The position numbers were made by a program, and so were the translations under genes. Of a stretch of DNA of 35,314 bases, positions 6,696 through 16,562 are shown piece by piece; the first letter of the stretch is position 1; each line of letters opens with the position of its first letter. This stretch comes from CAYJII01 sp964370225 (GTDB taxonomy: Bacteria; Bacillota; Clostridia; Oscillospirales; Ruminococcaceae): NCBI GenBank assembly GCA_964370225.1, contig CAYJII010000026.1:1-35314 (forward strand). The letters run 5' to 3'. The notes beneath the pieces were generated by a model that made no database searches, was not told where the DNA came from, and was given only the letters and a program-made list of their open reading frames with translations.

Positions 6696-9017
6696 ATGTT
6701 TATGCTGTTTAATAAAGATTGGAGATTTTCCAAAGATGAATTTGCGGATGCATATAATGTGAATTTTGATGATACGAATTGGCGTGTTGTAAATTTGCCG
6801 CATGATTATGCAATAGAAGGACCATTTAGTAAAGAGAATGATAAGCAAATAGAAAAAGTTGACGCAGATGGAGTAATAGAGCCAATTATCCATGTTGCTC
6901 GTTCAGGTGGACTACCGGTATGCGACAAAGCTTGGTACAGAAAAACTTTCACTTTGCCGTCTGATTGTGAGAATGTATTTTTAGAATTTGATGGCATCAT
7001 GAGTCGTAGCACAGTTTATGTTAATGGGAAAAAATGCGGGGGCAGAATCTACGGATACACTTCATTCAGTGTAGATATTACAGAGGCTTGCAATAAAGGT
7101 GTAGAAAATATTGTAGCAGTATTTGTTGACCCTGAAAATAGTAGTTCAAGATGGTACTCTGGTGCAGGAATTTATAGAGATGTGCGTTTAATGCTGAAAC
7201 CTGCAGCCTATTTTCCATTTACTCCTACATATATCACCACTGTAGAAAAAGATAACGTTGCAAAAATTAATTGGCGAATTGATGTGATTAGCTATAATTC
7301 TGATTACGAGATAATAGTAGAGATAAAAGATGCAAATGGGAATATTCTCGCCACGGATAAAGGTAATTTTTGCGGTACTTTTTCACTTTCTGAATATATA
7401 AATTGGGATGTACTAAACAGCTACTTATATACATTTAGTGCAAAACTTTATATCAGTGGCAGTTTAGTAGATGAATACGAAACAAAATTTGGTATTCGTT
7501 CAATAAAATTTGATAAGGATAAGGGGTTTATCCTAAATGGGAAAAGAGTTGAGCTAAAAGGTTTATGTATGCATCATGACTTAGGCCCATTAGGTGCAAT
7601 TGCGAATAAATCAGGGATAAGAAGACAACTTACAAAGCTGATTGAAATGGGGGCAAACGCTATAAGAACATCACATAATCCACCAGCACCACAACTGCTT
7701 GATTTATGCGATGAACTGGGACTTGTAGTTATAGACGAGGCGTTTGACGAATGGAAACATCAAAAACTAAGCAATAGTTATGGGAAATATTTTGATGAGT
7801 GGGGTAAAGAAGATTTAACTGCGATGATAAAACGAGATGTAAATCATCCATGCGTAATAATGTGGTCTATAGGGAATGAAATACTAGAACAAAGTTATCC
7901 AGACGGCTGGAAGCTGACGAAGTACTTGACTGATATATGCCATTTGCTTGATCCTTCACGAGCAGTTACAATGGGGTTTAATAATATTAAAGAAGCATTT
8001 GAAAATTCGATGTACAAATATGTTGACATAATAGGGTTAAACTATGAGCCACATTATTATGGTGAGTATAAAGATTTTTACCCAGATGGGATTTTTTATG
8101 GGAGTGAAACTTCATCATGCATCAGCTCAAGGGGAGAGTACTTCATGCCAGCAGATATATCAATCCCAGCAGTTAAAAGAGAAAATCTGCAAATTAACTC
8201 ATATGATTTGGATGCGCCTCCATGGGCAAATTACCCTGAAAGAGAATTTTTTGCTCAGGATAAATTTGATTTTTTATTCGGAGAATTTGTATGGACTGGT
8301 TTTGATTATCTGGGTGAGCCTACACCATATCGAAGCGAATGGCCATCTAGGAGTTCGTATTTTGGCATTTTTGATTTAGTTGGCATGAAAAAAGATAGAT
8401 ATTACTCATACAAAGCTAAGTGGACAGATGAAGATGTGATGCATCTATTTCCGCATTGGAATTGGAATGAGGGTGATATTGTTGATGTGCATTGTTACTC
8501 TAATTATGATGAAGTAGAGCTTTTTCTAAACGGAAAATCTATGGGGATAAGCGTGAAAAACCCAGAAGATGAAATTAGAAAATATAGACATATCTGGACA
8601 GGCATCGAGTACAAACCAGGTGAAATTAAGGCAGTAGCAGTAAATAATCCTGATATTTATGAAATAGTGAAAACTGCAAAAAAAGAAGCGAAACTTATAC
8701 TAAAACCTGAGCAAAACACACTTATAGCCAACGGTGAAGATTTGCTTTATATCGAGTGCTCAGTCGTGGATGAGGACGGAGTTTTTTGCCCTAAATCGAA
8801 TATAAAAGTAGAGTTTTGTGTCGAGGGAGCTGCAATGTATGTAGCCGCAGATAACGGAAATGCGACAGATACACGTGTGTTTAGTGAAAAGTACTGCAAT
8901 ATGTACAATGGAAAATGCATGGGAATAATTCGCTCGATTGAAGGGGTAGATGGAGAAGTGAGGATTACTGCTGTTTCAGGTGATATGAGCGCGACTTGTA
9001 TAGTTAAAAGTGAGTAG
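6696..9017 (+). CDS. Glycoside hydrolase family 2 (beta-galactosidase-type)
   Basis: A 773-residue retaining glycosidase without a signal peptide, so it probably acts on imported oligosaccharides in the cytoplasm. The order is an N-terminal sugar-binding jelly roll (about 1-170, with VNLPHDYAIEGPF), an Ig-like domain (about 175-270), the TIM barrel (about 272-600) and C-terminal Ig-like domains resembling DUF4982 (about 610-773). The acid/base is E395 in MWSIGNE and the likely nucleophile is E471 in YGSETSS. FGEFVWTGFDYLGEP and RTSHNPP are further GH2 signatures. Domain layout fits beta-galactosidases, but related GH2 members hydrolyse other beta-linked sugars. GAAGGG precedes ATG 6696; ATG 6702 is an alternative. 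It is a single-gene transcript with its own promoter and a shared terminator downstream. Confidence 0.9.
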   Translation: MFMLFNKDWRFSKDEFADAYNVNFDDTNWRVVNLPHDYAIEGPFSKENDKQIEKVDADGVIEPIIHVARSGGLPVCDKAWYRKTFTLPSDCENVFLEFDGIMSRSTVYVNGKKCGGRIYGYTSFSVDITEACNKGVENIVAVFVDPENSSSRWYSGAGIYRDVRLMLKPAAYFPFTPTYITTVEKDNVAKINWRIDVISYNSDYEIIVEIKDANGNILATDKGNFCGTFSLSEYINWDVLNSYLYTFSAKLYISGSLVDEYETKFGIRSIKFDKDKGFILNGKRVELKGLCMHHDLGPLGAIANKSGIRRQLTKLIEMGANAIRTSHNPPAPQLLDLCDELGLVVIDEAFDEWKHQKLSNSYGKYFDEWGKEDLTAMIKRDVNHPCVIMWSIGNEILEQSYPDGWKLTKYLTDICHLLDPSRAVTMGFNNIKEAFENSMYKYVDIIGLNYEPHYYGEYKDFYPDGIFYGSETSSCISSRGEYFMPADISIPAVKRENLQINSYDLDAPPWANYPEREFFAQDKFDFLFGEFVWTGFDYLGEPTPYRSEWPSRSSYFGIFDLVGMKKDRYYSYKAKWTDEDVMHLFPHWNWNEGDIVDVHCYSNYDEVELFLNGKSMGISVKNPEDEIRKYRHIWTGIEYKPGEIKAVAVNNPDIYEIVKTAKKEAKLILKPEQNTLIANGEDLLYIECSVVDEDGVFCPKSNIKVEFCVEGAAMYVAADNGNATDTRVFSEKYCNMYNGKCMGIIRSIEGVDGEVRITAVSGDMSATCIVKSE

Positions 9018-9121
9018 CAGCAATTAGTTAGAAAGCTAGTAATTATGATAAGAAATTTAAAATGAGAACATGATATACTTTAATAGCATGCTAGGAATAG
9101 TAAAAATAAAGTAAAGCGAGA

Positions 9122-9153
9122 AAAAAGTCGATGTGATATCACATCGACTTTTT
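9122..9153. terminator. Bidirectional intrinsic terminator (perfect palindrome)
   Basis: A perfect 32-base palindrome centred between 9137 and 9138, with A5 at one end and T5 at the other. It separates the converging GH2 and radical SAM genes. A tight loop must form from the central GATATC. Confidence 0.88.
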
Positions 9154-9154
9154 A

Positions 9155-10030
9155 TCATTTAAATAAGGATAACTGCTCTTCTTTTTCTGGGAAATCCCAA
9201 AGGTATGAAAAAACTTCCTTTTCGCCATATAATATATTATGCTCTTTGCAAAATGATTTTGCTAATTTTTGCAGTTTTCTGCTGTTTGGACTGCCTATCT
9301 CATAAGAAGCACCGAAACTTCGCATATATTTTTGTTTTAGCCCTGGAAAGTGCTCGTCTAGCTTTTTATAGAAATACTCACGATTTCCATAGCGTAAAGT
9401 CATTCCAACACCGAAAGTTATGATTCCCTTTACGCCAGCATCTTTGCAATAATTAAGTATACCTAACATATTTTCCTCTGTGTCGTTTATGTAAGGTAGA
9501 ATAGGTGTAATCCAAGCTATAGTGGGGATTTTTGCTTTTTGTAGTTCCTTTAGAGCTTCGTAGCGTTTTTTTGTCGTGCAGACACAAGGCTCAAGTATCT
9601 TGCAAAGATTTTCATCAAATGTTGTGAGAGTCATCTGTACAACACATTTGCTCTTTTGGTTTATTCGCTGAATAATATCGATATCGCGCAAAACTAAATT
9701 TGATTTCGTTAGTATAGCTGCACCGAAGCCGTGCTTTTCGATAATTTCGAGACTTTTGCGCATGTTTTCAACTTTACCTTCGAGCGGTATATATGGGTCT
9801 GTCATTGCACCTGTACTAATCATTCCCACACGACGCTTTTTTTTAAGCTCCTGCTCTATGAGAGAAAGAGCATTTTCTTTTATCTCAATTGTTTCAAAAT
9901 CATAGGTTTTTCCGTAAACTTCACTGCGACTATCGCAGTAAATACAACCATGAGTACATCCACGATAAATGTTCATCGTGTTTTTAGCGGAGATTATACT
10001 TTTTGCGATAATATTTTTGTATGATTGCAT
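9155..10030 (-). CDS. SPL-family radical SAM protein (SplB-like)
   Basis: A 291-residue radical SAM enzyme. The cluster motif CxxxCxxC is C25, C29 and C32 in YRGCTHGCIYCDSRS, near the N-terminus as in the SplB/COG1533 group. TGAMTDPYIPLE and VQMTLTTFDE are family segments. These proteins resemble spore photoproduct lyase, which repairs thymine dimers in spore DNA, but the extra C-terminal features of true SplB are not evident and many members have no known substrate. I chose ATG 10030, with GGTGG about 6 bases upstream; GTG codons at 10042 and 10039 are alternatives. It follows the pcp gene after about 20 bases on the same transcript. Repair of nucleic acid is possible but not shown. Confidence 0.82.
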   Translation of the reverse strand: MQSYKNIIAKSIISAKNTMNIYRGCTHGCIYCDSRSEVYGKTYDFETIEIKENALSLIEQELKKKRRVGMISTGAMTDPYIPLEGKVENMRKSLEIIEKHGFGAAILTKSNLVLRDIDIIQRINQKSKCVVQMTLTTFDENLCKILEPCVCTTKKRYEALKELQKAKIPTIAWITPILPYINDTEENMLGILNYCKDAGVKGIITFGVGMTLRYGNREYFYKKLDEHFPGLKQKYMRSFGASYEIGSPNSRKLQKLAKSFCKEHNILYGEKEVFSYLWDFPEKEEQLSLFK

Positions 10031-10051
10031 TGCTTTCACCACCCAATTATC

Positions 10052-10696
10052 TTAGGAGATATATCCACCTGAAGTGCTATTGCTATCCTCGCCATTAATA
10101 AGTGCGGTTATTGCAAGTTTTAAACCCTTTGCAATAGTGAGTATTTCCATACTTGGTTGAGAAGTAGCGTTTTTTGCGACCTGCTCACATGAAAAAGGCA
10201 CATGGATAAATCCAGCTTTAGTATCGTATCCACTTTTATCGATATGGTATAAAGTTTGGTACATAATTTCATTGCACACATATGTGCCTGCTGTGTACGA
10301 CACTGCGCATGGTACGCCATTTTCTCGCAAATATGAAGTAATTTGCTTAACTGGAAGTGTGGAAAAATATGCATTTTCTCCATCTTCTTTAATTTTTTCA
10401 TCGCATGGTCTAACGCCTGCGTTATCGCTTATTGGCGCATCTTTTAGATTAATAGCAACACGTTCGATGCTCAGTGTTGTCCTACCGCCAGCTTGCCCTA
10501 CACATATCACTGCGTGTGGCTGATATTTATCTATTTCAGCATTTAGTATTTTAGAAGCCTCTTCAAAAACAACTGGAAGCTCAATTTTAATTATATTCGC
10601 AGCTAAAATTTCATCCTCAAGAATTTTTACAGCCTCATATGATGGGTTGCTAATTTCTTTGTTAAAAGGCATAAAGCCTGTAATAATAATGTTCAC
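10052..10696 (-). CDS. pcp: Pyroglutamyl-peptidase I
   Basis: A 214-residue cytosolic cysteine peptidase (family C15) that removes N-terminal pyroglutamate from peptides. The catalytic triad is visible at expected positions: E78 in SIERVAINL, C141 in TAGTYVCNEIMY and H165 in GFIHVPF. The N-terminal TGFMPFNKEISNPSYEAV is the family hallmark. Length is normal. It starts with GTG at 10696, supported by AAGGAGA 7 bases upstream and the promoter at 10733-10761. It is the first gene of a two-gene operon with the SPL-family protein. Confidence 0.95.
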   Translation of the reverse strand: MNIIITGFMPFNKEISNPSYEAVKILEDEILAANIIKIELPVVFEEASKILNAEIDKYQPHAVICVGQAGGRTTLSIERVAINLKDAPISDNAGVRPCDEKIKEDGENAYFSTLPVKQITSYLRENGVPCAVSYTAGTYVCNEIMYQTLYHIDKSGYDTKAGFIHVPFSCEQVAKNATSQPSMEILTIAKGLKLAITALINGEDSNSTSGGYIS

Positions 10697-10732
10697 TAAT
10701 TATCTCCTTATAGTTTGTGGAAGTATATAAAA

Positions 10733-10761
10733 ATTATATAGCATACAATTATCTTTGTAAA
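10733..10761 (-). promoter_or_regulatory. Sigma-A promoter of the pcp operon
   Basis: Minus strand TTTACA (10756-10761), a 17-base spacer and TATAAT (10733-10738), about 37 bases before the GTG start of pcp. Confidence 0.8.
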
Positions 10762-10830
10762 GAAAAGTTGAACAAAAAAGCGAAAATGTCATGAGAAAGT
10801 GATTTTTTGCGCAAAATAGATAAAAATTAA

Positions 10831-10858
10831 TTGACTAAACTGAAATATGTGATAAAAT
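10831..10858 (+). promoter_or_regulatory. Probable promoter of the EAL receptor gene
   Basis: TTGACT (10831-10836), a 16-base spacer and TAAAAT (10853-10858). It implies a leader of about 110 bases, in which AATAAGC and GCTTATT arms (near 10877 and 10917) could pair. No cyclic-di-GMP riboswitch consensus is seen in it. Confidence 0.6.
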
Positions 10859-10974
10859 TAAAGTAAAAAATATTGTAATAAGCGACCGTGATTTTTTGAT
10901 AATATTATATTACTTTGCTTATTAAATCATACCAAATGACACTGATTGTTATTGATTTTTAAGGTGATTTTTGC

Positions 10975-13866
10975 ATGGAAAAAAGATATGTAACAGTTAA
11001 AATGATACTATTAATTTGTGCTATTATACTTATAGCGACAGTAGGCGTAGTAGCCACTGATGACGATGAAGAAAAAATAATTATTAGAGTAGGTTATAAT
11101 GCTGGACATGGTATTATAAACGATATAGATTCAATTGATTACATTGGTTTTGGGTTTGAAATACTAAAAAGAGTAGAACATTATTCTAATTTCACTTTTG
11201 AATTTGTGGAGTATGAAGGGTTAGATGTCTTTAGAGGACTCAGAGAAAATGAAATCGATATTATGGGGGTAATGCTTGAAAATGAAGTGTTAGGTGAAAT
11301 GTTTGAGTATGTTCCGAAAGTGTTAGGGAGTACACAGCTAATATTAGCGACACGTGAAGCAGAAATATATTATGATAACCCGCAAGCGATAGATGGGAAA
11401 ACAGTAGCGAGTTTTTATGATAATCCATACGAGGAGCATCTAGATAATTACTGCAAGCAGCATGGTATTTCTATCAACTATATTCGTGATAGTTTAGATG
11501 ATTATGTAGAGTTAGAAGCAGATTACTACTTAGTTACTACCATAGACCAAAATGTTGATGGGCTTAGAATGGTGCTAAATTTAGAAGTGTTTGATATGTA
11601 TTTTGTCGCACAAAAAGGTCAAACCGAGCTAGCAAACCAACTTGCACAAGCTATAGAGGATGCGGTTTGTGTTGATGGTACATTACTAGAAGAACTACAA
11701 ATAAAATATTTTGGGAGAAAAGAGCTAAATAGGAGATATTTAACACAAGAGGAAATATCGCTACTATCAAATCAGACCTTCGTTTGTGGTTATATAGATC
11801 ACCACCAGCCGATACAGTACACAGATGAAAACGGAGAAGCTGATGGAATTAGCGTGGAAGTTTTAAATATGCTTGCTGAAAACTACAATTTTGATGTAGA
11901 GTATGTAGCCTATAATCACGATATGCCACATGTATCCCATGAAAATTTTGATATGCTAATCTCTGCGACTGGTGTATTTGATCATGAAATGGAGTACTAT
12001 GCACCGACCGCACCTTTTATAGAACTGCCGATGATGCTTTTTGCAGATCAAAAGCATATTGAACAGATAATATCAGAGGAGTTTGATAGTAAAATAGGCA
12101 TGGTTAAGTACATTACTATTGATCAGTCTGATATTATTGAAAGATATCCTAGTAATACCGTAGTTTTATTTGATACTTTTGATGAGCTATTTAACGCTTT
12201 TGTTGCTGGTGAAGTAGATGGGCTGCTTGCTACAGCTAATGGAGTCGAGTATGCACAAGCAGAGTTCGATGAAGAGCATTATGTTATAAGTAGCACAGGG
12301 GTATATTTACCACTGAGATTATTTATATCAAAAGAATCAGAACATCTTACGGAATATTTAGGCGCTTTTAATATTTTATTTGAGCATATAGATCAAGAGC
12401 GTATAGATGAAATTCTATCTAAGCAAACAGTGCTTTACCTACCAGAGTATACTACAGCAGATTTTGTGCTAGACAATGCAGCGATATTAATATTAATCAT
12501 ATTAATTATAGCTATGGTTGTTATTGGAATAATCTTATATTTACAGTACAAGCGAAAAAAAGCGATTATGAATATTATTAATAATGACAATGTAACAAAA
12601 CTAATTTCGCTATATAACTTCACTGAACAGGCTAAAGCTATATTGAAGCATGCTAATCCAAGCGATTACGAAATAATATCGCTTGATATTGACAGTTTCC
12701 ATACAATTAATCTATATTATAGCAAGGAAAAAGGGAATGAGGTAATTAATAGAGTAGCAAATACACTTGTAAATGCATACAAAGACACTGATGCCTTAGT
12801 GAGTAGAGTTATCGCAGACCACTTTATAGTTTTGCATAAAATTAAAGAGGGGCACTCAATCAAAGATATTTGCGAAAGCAATATTGCACATGCGATAAGA
12901 GAAACTGTAGGGGAGAAATACAATCTTAGCTTATCAGTAGGGAGTTGCGTGGTAGTTGATAGTGATAATACTATTGATGAAATTATCGATTTTGCGGTAG
13001 CTGCTAGATTAAAGGGTAAGGATAAATATGAGTTCACATACAACGAGTATGATGAAAATTTGAAAAACGAGTTGGAGTTAAAAACTAGTATTGTTTATAG
13101 GATGAAGGAAGCATTAGTAAATGGCGAGTTTAAAGTTGTGTTTCAACCTAAAATAAATTTTGACACATTAGTAATCGGCGGGGCAGAAGCCTTGGTGCGG
13201 TGGCATAATCCTCTTAAAGAAACTGTGGTTTCACCAGCTGATTTCATCGGTATTTTTGAGTCTAACGGATTTATTGTAAATTTGGACATGTATGTGTTTG
13301 AGGAGGTATGCAAATTTATTGTAGAAAACGAAAATGTTTTTGATATTCCTCTAATATCAGTGAATGTATCATCAGTGACACTGTTTGATGAGAGGTTTCC
13401 ATCACAGTATCTGGATATACTGCAAAAATATGGTGTAAAACCAGAAAAATTAGAGATAGAAGTGACAGAGAGTGCAATGACATTAGATCAAAAAGTTCTG
13501 ATGGAAAAGACAAAGGCTGTGAGAAGCTCTGGAATGCACCTATCAATTGATGATTTTGGAGCGGGTGAATCCTCGCTTAATAGGTTGAGCTCTATAATTG
13601 CTGATACGATAAAACTTGATAAAGCTTTTCTTGATTACAATATCGCAGAAGAGCGAGGTGGTATCGTAGTGGACAATGTCATAAAAATGGCAAAACAGCT
13701 GGATATGAAAGTTGTTAGCGAAGGGGTAGAAACAATTGAGCAAGCGATTTGGTTAAAAAGTTTAAACTGCGATTTAGCGCAGGGCTATTTCTTTGAAAAA
13801 CCAATGAGCATATACGAGTTCAAAAAACTACTAGAAGCTAAGAAAAAATATAGTTTAAAAGAATAG
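10975..13866 (+). CDS. Membrane receptor: two solute-binding modules, degenerate GGDEF, intact EAL
   Basis: 963 residues. Order: a membrane anchor or signal at 8-28, two extracytoplasmic SBP_bac_3-like modules (about 35-248 and 268-483), a transmembrane helix at 502-523, a GGDEF-fold domain (about 535-690) and an EAL domain (about 705-955). The GGDEF site is replaced by R611-V-I-A-D-H-F617, so it cannot make cyclic-di-GMP, though it might still bind nucleotide. The EAL domain keeps EAL (738-740), N797, E829 and E832, DDFG at 859, K881 in IKLDK, SEGVE at 915 and Q936, so it should hydrolyse cyclic-di-GMP. The likely role is a small-molecule-sensing phosphodiesterase. AAGGTGA lies 7 bases before ATG 10975. 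The transcript is monocistronic. Confidence 0.88.
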   Translation: MEKRYVTVKMILLICAIILIATVGVVATDDDEEKIIIRVGYNAGHGIINDIDSIDYIGFGFEILKRVEHYSNFTFEFVEYEGLDVFRGLRENEIDIMGVMLENEVLGEMFEYVPKVLGSTQLILATREAEIYYDNPQAIDGKTVASFYDNPYEEHLDNYCKQHGISINYIRDSLDDYVELEADYYLVTTIDQNVDGLRMVLNLEVFDMYFVAQKGQTELANQLAQAIEDAVCVDGTLLEELQIKYFGRKELNRRYLTQEEISLLSNQTFVCGYIDHHQPIQYTDENGEADGISVEVLNMLAENYNFDVEYVAYNHDMPHVSHENFDMLISATGVFDHEMEYYAPTAPFIELPMMLFADQKHIEQIISEEFDSKIGMVKYITIDQSDIIERYPSNTVVLFDTFDELFNAFVAGEVDGLLATANGVEYAQAEFDEEHYVISSTGVYLPLRLFISKESEHLTEYLGAFNILFEHIDQERIDEILSKQTVLYLPEYTTADFVLDNAAILILIILIIAMVVIGIILYLQYKRKKAIMNIINNDNVTKLISLYNFTEQAKAILKHANPSDYEIISLDIDSFHTINLYYSKEKGNEVINRVANTLVNAYKDTDALVSRVIADHFIVLHKIKEGHSIKDICESNIAHAIRETVGEKYNLSLSVGSCVVVDSDNTIDEIIDFAVAARLKGKDKYEFTYNEYDENLKNELELKTSIVYRMKEALVNGEFKVVFQPKINFDTLVIGGAEALVRWHNPLKETVVSPADFIGIFESNGFIVNLDMYVFEEVCKFIVENENVFDIPLISVNVSSVTLFDERFPSQYLDILQKYGVKPEKLEIEVTESAMTLDQKVLMEKTKAVRSSGMHLSIDDFGAGESSLNRLSSIIADTIKLDKAFLDYNIAEERGGIVVDNVIKMAKQLDMKVVSEGVETIEQAIWLKSLNCDLAQGYFFEKPMSIYEFKKLLEAKKKYSLKE

Positions 13867-13868
13867 TA

Positions 13869-13909
13869 AAAATAAGCAGTAGGCTACTAATAGCTTGCTG
13901 CTTATTTTG
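13869..13909 (+). terminator. Intrinsic terminator after the EAL receptor
   Basis: An 11-bp stem AAAATAAGCAG/CTGCTTATTTT (13869-13879 with 13898-13908) with an inner AGGCT/AGCTT pairing, beginning 3 bases after the stop codon. Confidence 0.8.
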
Positions 13910-14028
13910 TTAATTATAGCTGTATTTTTTATTAAAATGGACAATAATAATTAAAAGCAAAAGGAATTTCTAATGGGCTTTTGCATAAAAAGTTGTAAAA
14001 ATTTGGTGTATTTTTTACGTACATTTAT

Positions 14029-14057
14029 TTGACAATGTATTTCCTATATGTTAAAAT
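14029..14057 (+). promoter_or_regulatory. Sigma-A promoter of the envelope glycan cluster
   Basis: Perfect TTGACA (14029-14034), a 17-base spacer and TAAAAT (14052-14057). It gives a leader of about 95 bases before the glycosyltransferase. Confidence 0.8.
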
Positions 14058-14157
14058 ATAAGTTATGATTTGCTTAATATTCGCCATTTGCTGTGTTTAA
14101 TTTACATAAAGCGAATATATTTTTCACGCTGATTTATGCGGCAGATTGGAGCGACAA

Positions 14158-15210
14158 ATGAAAGATGTCAGTATAGTTTTACCATCACTCAATCCTGATG
14201 AAAAGTTAACTAATCTTCTTAAAAATTTAATTGAGGAATTTGATGATATTATCATTGTAAATGATGGAAGTGATAATGATCATTTAGCCCCGTTTAAACA
14301 AGCGAGTGGATGGTCTAATTGTCATGTGTTAACGCACGAAGTTAACAAGGGAAAAGGCAGGGCGCTCAAAACTGCTTTTGACTTTATATTAAAGCATAGA
14401 CCAAACAGCAAGGGTGTTATTACTATTGATGGAGATGGACAACATTTAGTAGAGGACATTAAAAATTGCGCAAATATATTATTACAAAAAAAAGATAAAA
14501 TCATATTGGGTGCACGTGATTTTGATGCACCACATATACCATTTCGTAGTAAGTTTGGAAACAAATGTACCGCATTCACATTTAGAATATTTTGCGGTAT
14601 GAAAATAAGCGATACTCAAACCGGTTTAAGAGGCATCCCAAAAGAGTATTTGAGTAAAATGCTTGAGGTTGAAGGTGAAAGATTTGAGTACGAAACAAAT
14701 ATGCTTTTATCAATAAATAAAGAAAAAATACCATATGAAGAAGTGAAAATAAGCACCGTCTATCTTGATGAAAATGAATCTTCTCACTTTAATCCAATAA
14801 AAGATTCACTTAAAATTTATGGAGCGATAATTCGCTTTTCTATAAGCTCAGTAGCATCAAGTTTAGTAGATATCGGAATTTTTTCACTTTTAAATTTTGT
14901 TTTGTCGCCTTATATCGATAAGAGCAGTAGTATTTTTATCGCAACAGCGCTAGCAAGGATAACATCTGCTAGCTTTAACTATATAGTAAATCGAAAAGCT
15001 GTGTTTAAAAGTGATGCGCCTCCCAAAAAGGCGATGGTGCGTTATGGTATGCTTTGTATACTGCAGATGCTAGTGTCATATGCAGCGGTATACACATTAT
15101 CAATTTTCTTAGAAACCAATCCAATTTTTGAAAGCATACTTAAAATAGTAGTTGATACAATACTATTCTTTTTTAGTTATCAAGTGCAAAAAAGATGGGT
15201 ATTTAAATAA
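14158..15210 (+). CDS. Bifunctional family 2 glycosyltransferase / GtrA protein
   Basis: 350 residues. The N-terminal GT2 domain (about 1-215) has IIVNDGSDN (32-40), the metal-site DGDGQH (91-96) and DTQTGLRGIP (152-161), as in dolichyl or undecaprenyl phosphate sugar synthases. The C-terminal half (about 222-350) is a GtrA domain with four membrane helices; GtrA proteins are thought to move lipid-linked sugars across the membrane. The fusion suggests one protein that loads a sugar on undecaprenyl phosphate and flips it. I chose ATG 14158, with GGAG 6 bases upstream; an in-frame TTG at 14146 lacks a ribosome site. It begins a plus-strand cluster with the phosphodiester glycosidase 32 bases on. 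The transferred sugar cannot be read from sequence. Confidence 0.88.
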   Translation: MKDVSIVLPSLNPDEKLTNLLKNLIEEFDDIIIVNDGSDNDHLAPFKQASGWSNCHVLTHEVNKGKGRALKTAFDFILKHRPNSKGVITIDGDGQHLVEDIKNCANILLQKKDKIILGARDFDAPHIPFRSKFGNKCTAFTFRIFCGMKISDTQTGLRGIPKEYLSKMLEVEGERFEYETNMLLSINKEKIPYEEVKISTVYLDENESSHFNPIKDSLKIYGAIIRFSISSVASSLVDIGIFSLLNFVLSPYIDKSSSIFIATALARITSASFNYIVNRKAVFKSDAPPKKAMVRYGMLCILQMLVSYAAVYTLSIFLETNPIFESILKIVVDTILFFFSYQVQKRWVFK

Positions 15211-15242
15211 TTAATTGGTGAGAAATGGATGGGAGAAGTTAG

Positions 15243-16562
15243 ATGAGTAAAGACATTTTTAAAGAAGATTTAACTGAAGAAAGTGTAAACGAAAATTCAA
15301 ATGATGTTTGCGAAACTTCAACTGATGATGACATAGTTAATTCTATCATCAGTGAGATTACAGAAAGTAAAATCGAGACATCTGAGGAAGATTACACAGT
15401 TAATGAGAGTGAAGAAATGCACGCAGATGAAATAGTGACAGAGGATGTGGGCATAGCTGCACAGCCTGACGATTCAGCAGTAGAAGAAGTGGTTGTAGAA
15501 GAAACCGCCGAACCTAAAATGAAAGTAAAAAAAGTGAAAAAGCCATTGATGCAACGTATTTCTTTTAGAATTTTTGCTTCTGTGATGACTTTTTTAGTCT
15601 TAGTTGTAGGCACATTATATGGTGTGATGGCAGTGATTAGCTATGGGCCGTCACCTACTGCAAGAGATTTGCTAATTAACTCGCTTCTTGAGACAAGTGC
15701 AGCGAAATTTGTAGCAAATATTTACTTTAGTGACGAGGAAATCGAAACAATTCAGTCAGCGAATAAAGTTGAGCAGACACATACTGAAACTAATACAGAT
15801 TTAATTAAAATTCCTGATGAGAATGACACAGCAGAAGAGGTTGAGGCTTTAATTGTAGAAGAAGTAAAAGGCGATACATTTAAAGGTAAAATGATGATTA
15901 TAGCTGACCCTACTCGTGTATTTGTAGGATCTTCAGCAGAACAATATTCTAGCTCACAACGAGGGAAAAAAGTAGAGGAAATAATCGCAAGCTATGGTGC
16001 TGTTGGCGGTACGAATGCAGGTGGTTTTAGCGATCCTGGTGGAGTAGGAAATGGTGGTATACCGCTTGGTATAGTTATTAGCCAAGGTGAGCTTTTATGG
16101 GGGAACCTTGCTACTACATATGATGTTATCGGTATTGATACGGACAATAAATTAATCGTCGGTAGCATGACAGCACAAGAAGCGCTTGATAAAAATATTA
16201 GAGATGCTGTAAGCTTTGGCCCTGTTCTTATTTCAAATGGGGAAGTGATGGAAGTTTCTGGTTCAGGCGGGGGGCTTAACCCTAGAACTGCTATCGGCCA
16301 AAGAGCAGATGGAGCAATGCTGCTTTTAGTATGCGATGGAAGGCAATCAAATAGCTTAGGTGCTAGCATGAGCGATGTAATTGATGTTATGATTGACTAT
16401 GGCGCAGTTAATGCTGCAAATTTAGACGGTGGTTCATCAACGGTTATGTATCATAATGATGAGCTAATAAATGTTTGCGCTTCACTATATGGACCGAGAG
16501 ATATGCCGACTGCAATTGTAGTAGGTCCTGAAATTGTGGAAGGAGATGCAAACAATGACTAA
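15243..16562 (+). CDS. Membrane-anchored phosphodiester glycosidase (NAGPA-domain) protein
   Basis: 439 residues. A long acidic cytoplasmic tail (about 1-95), rich in Glu, Asp, Ser and Thr, precedes a basic patch and one membrane helix (107-132). The outside part holds the NAGPA domain (about 215-432), with GGTNAGGFSDPGG (255-267), RTAIGQRADG (348-357), LLVCDGRQ (361-368) and NLDGGSSTVMYH (393-404). The family includes the mammalian uncovering enzyme, which removes GlcNAc from a phosphodiester, and bacterial exopolysaccharide or wall proteins. It may process sugar-phosphodiester linkages on wall polymers. It overlaps the next gene by 8 bases, so the two are tightly coupled. The acidic tail is unusual for the family. 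Confidence 0.88.
   Translation: MSKDIFKEDLTEESVNENSNDVCETSTDDDIVNSIISEITESKIETSEEDYTVNESEEMHADEIVTEDVGIAAQPDDSAVEEVVVEETAEPKMKVKKVKKPLMQRISFRIFASVMTFLVLVVGTLYGVMAVISYGPSPTARDLLINSLLETSAAKFVANIYFSDEEIETIQSANKVEQTHTETNTDLIKIPDENDTAEEVEALIVEEVKGDTFKGKMMIIADPTRVFVGSSAEQYSSSQRGKKVEEIIASYGAVGGTNAGGFSDPGGVGNGGIPLGIVISQGELLWGNLATTYDVIGIDTDNKLIVGSMTAQEALDKNIRDAVSFGPVLISNGEVMEVSGSGGGLNPRTAIGQRADGAMLLLVCDGRQSNSLGASMSDVIDVMIDYGAVNAANLDGGSSTVMYHNDELINVCASLYGPRDMPTAIVVGPEIVEGDANND

Noticed and set aside
12802..12828. Active diguanylate cyclase site in the GGDEF-fold domain
   Set aside because: The signature is degenerate (RVIADHF), with the Gly-Gly and Glu replaced.
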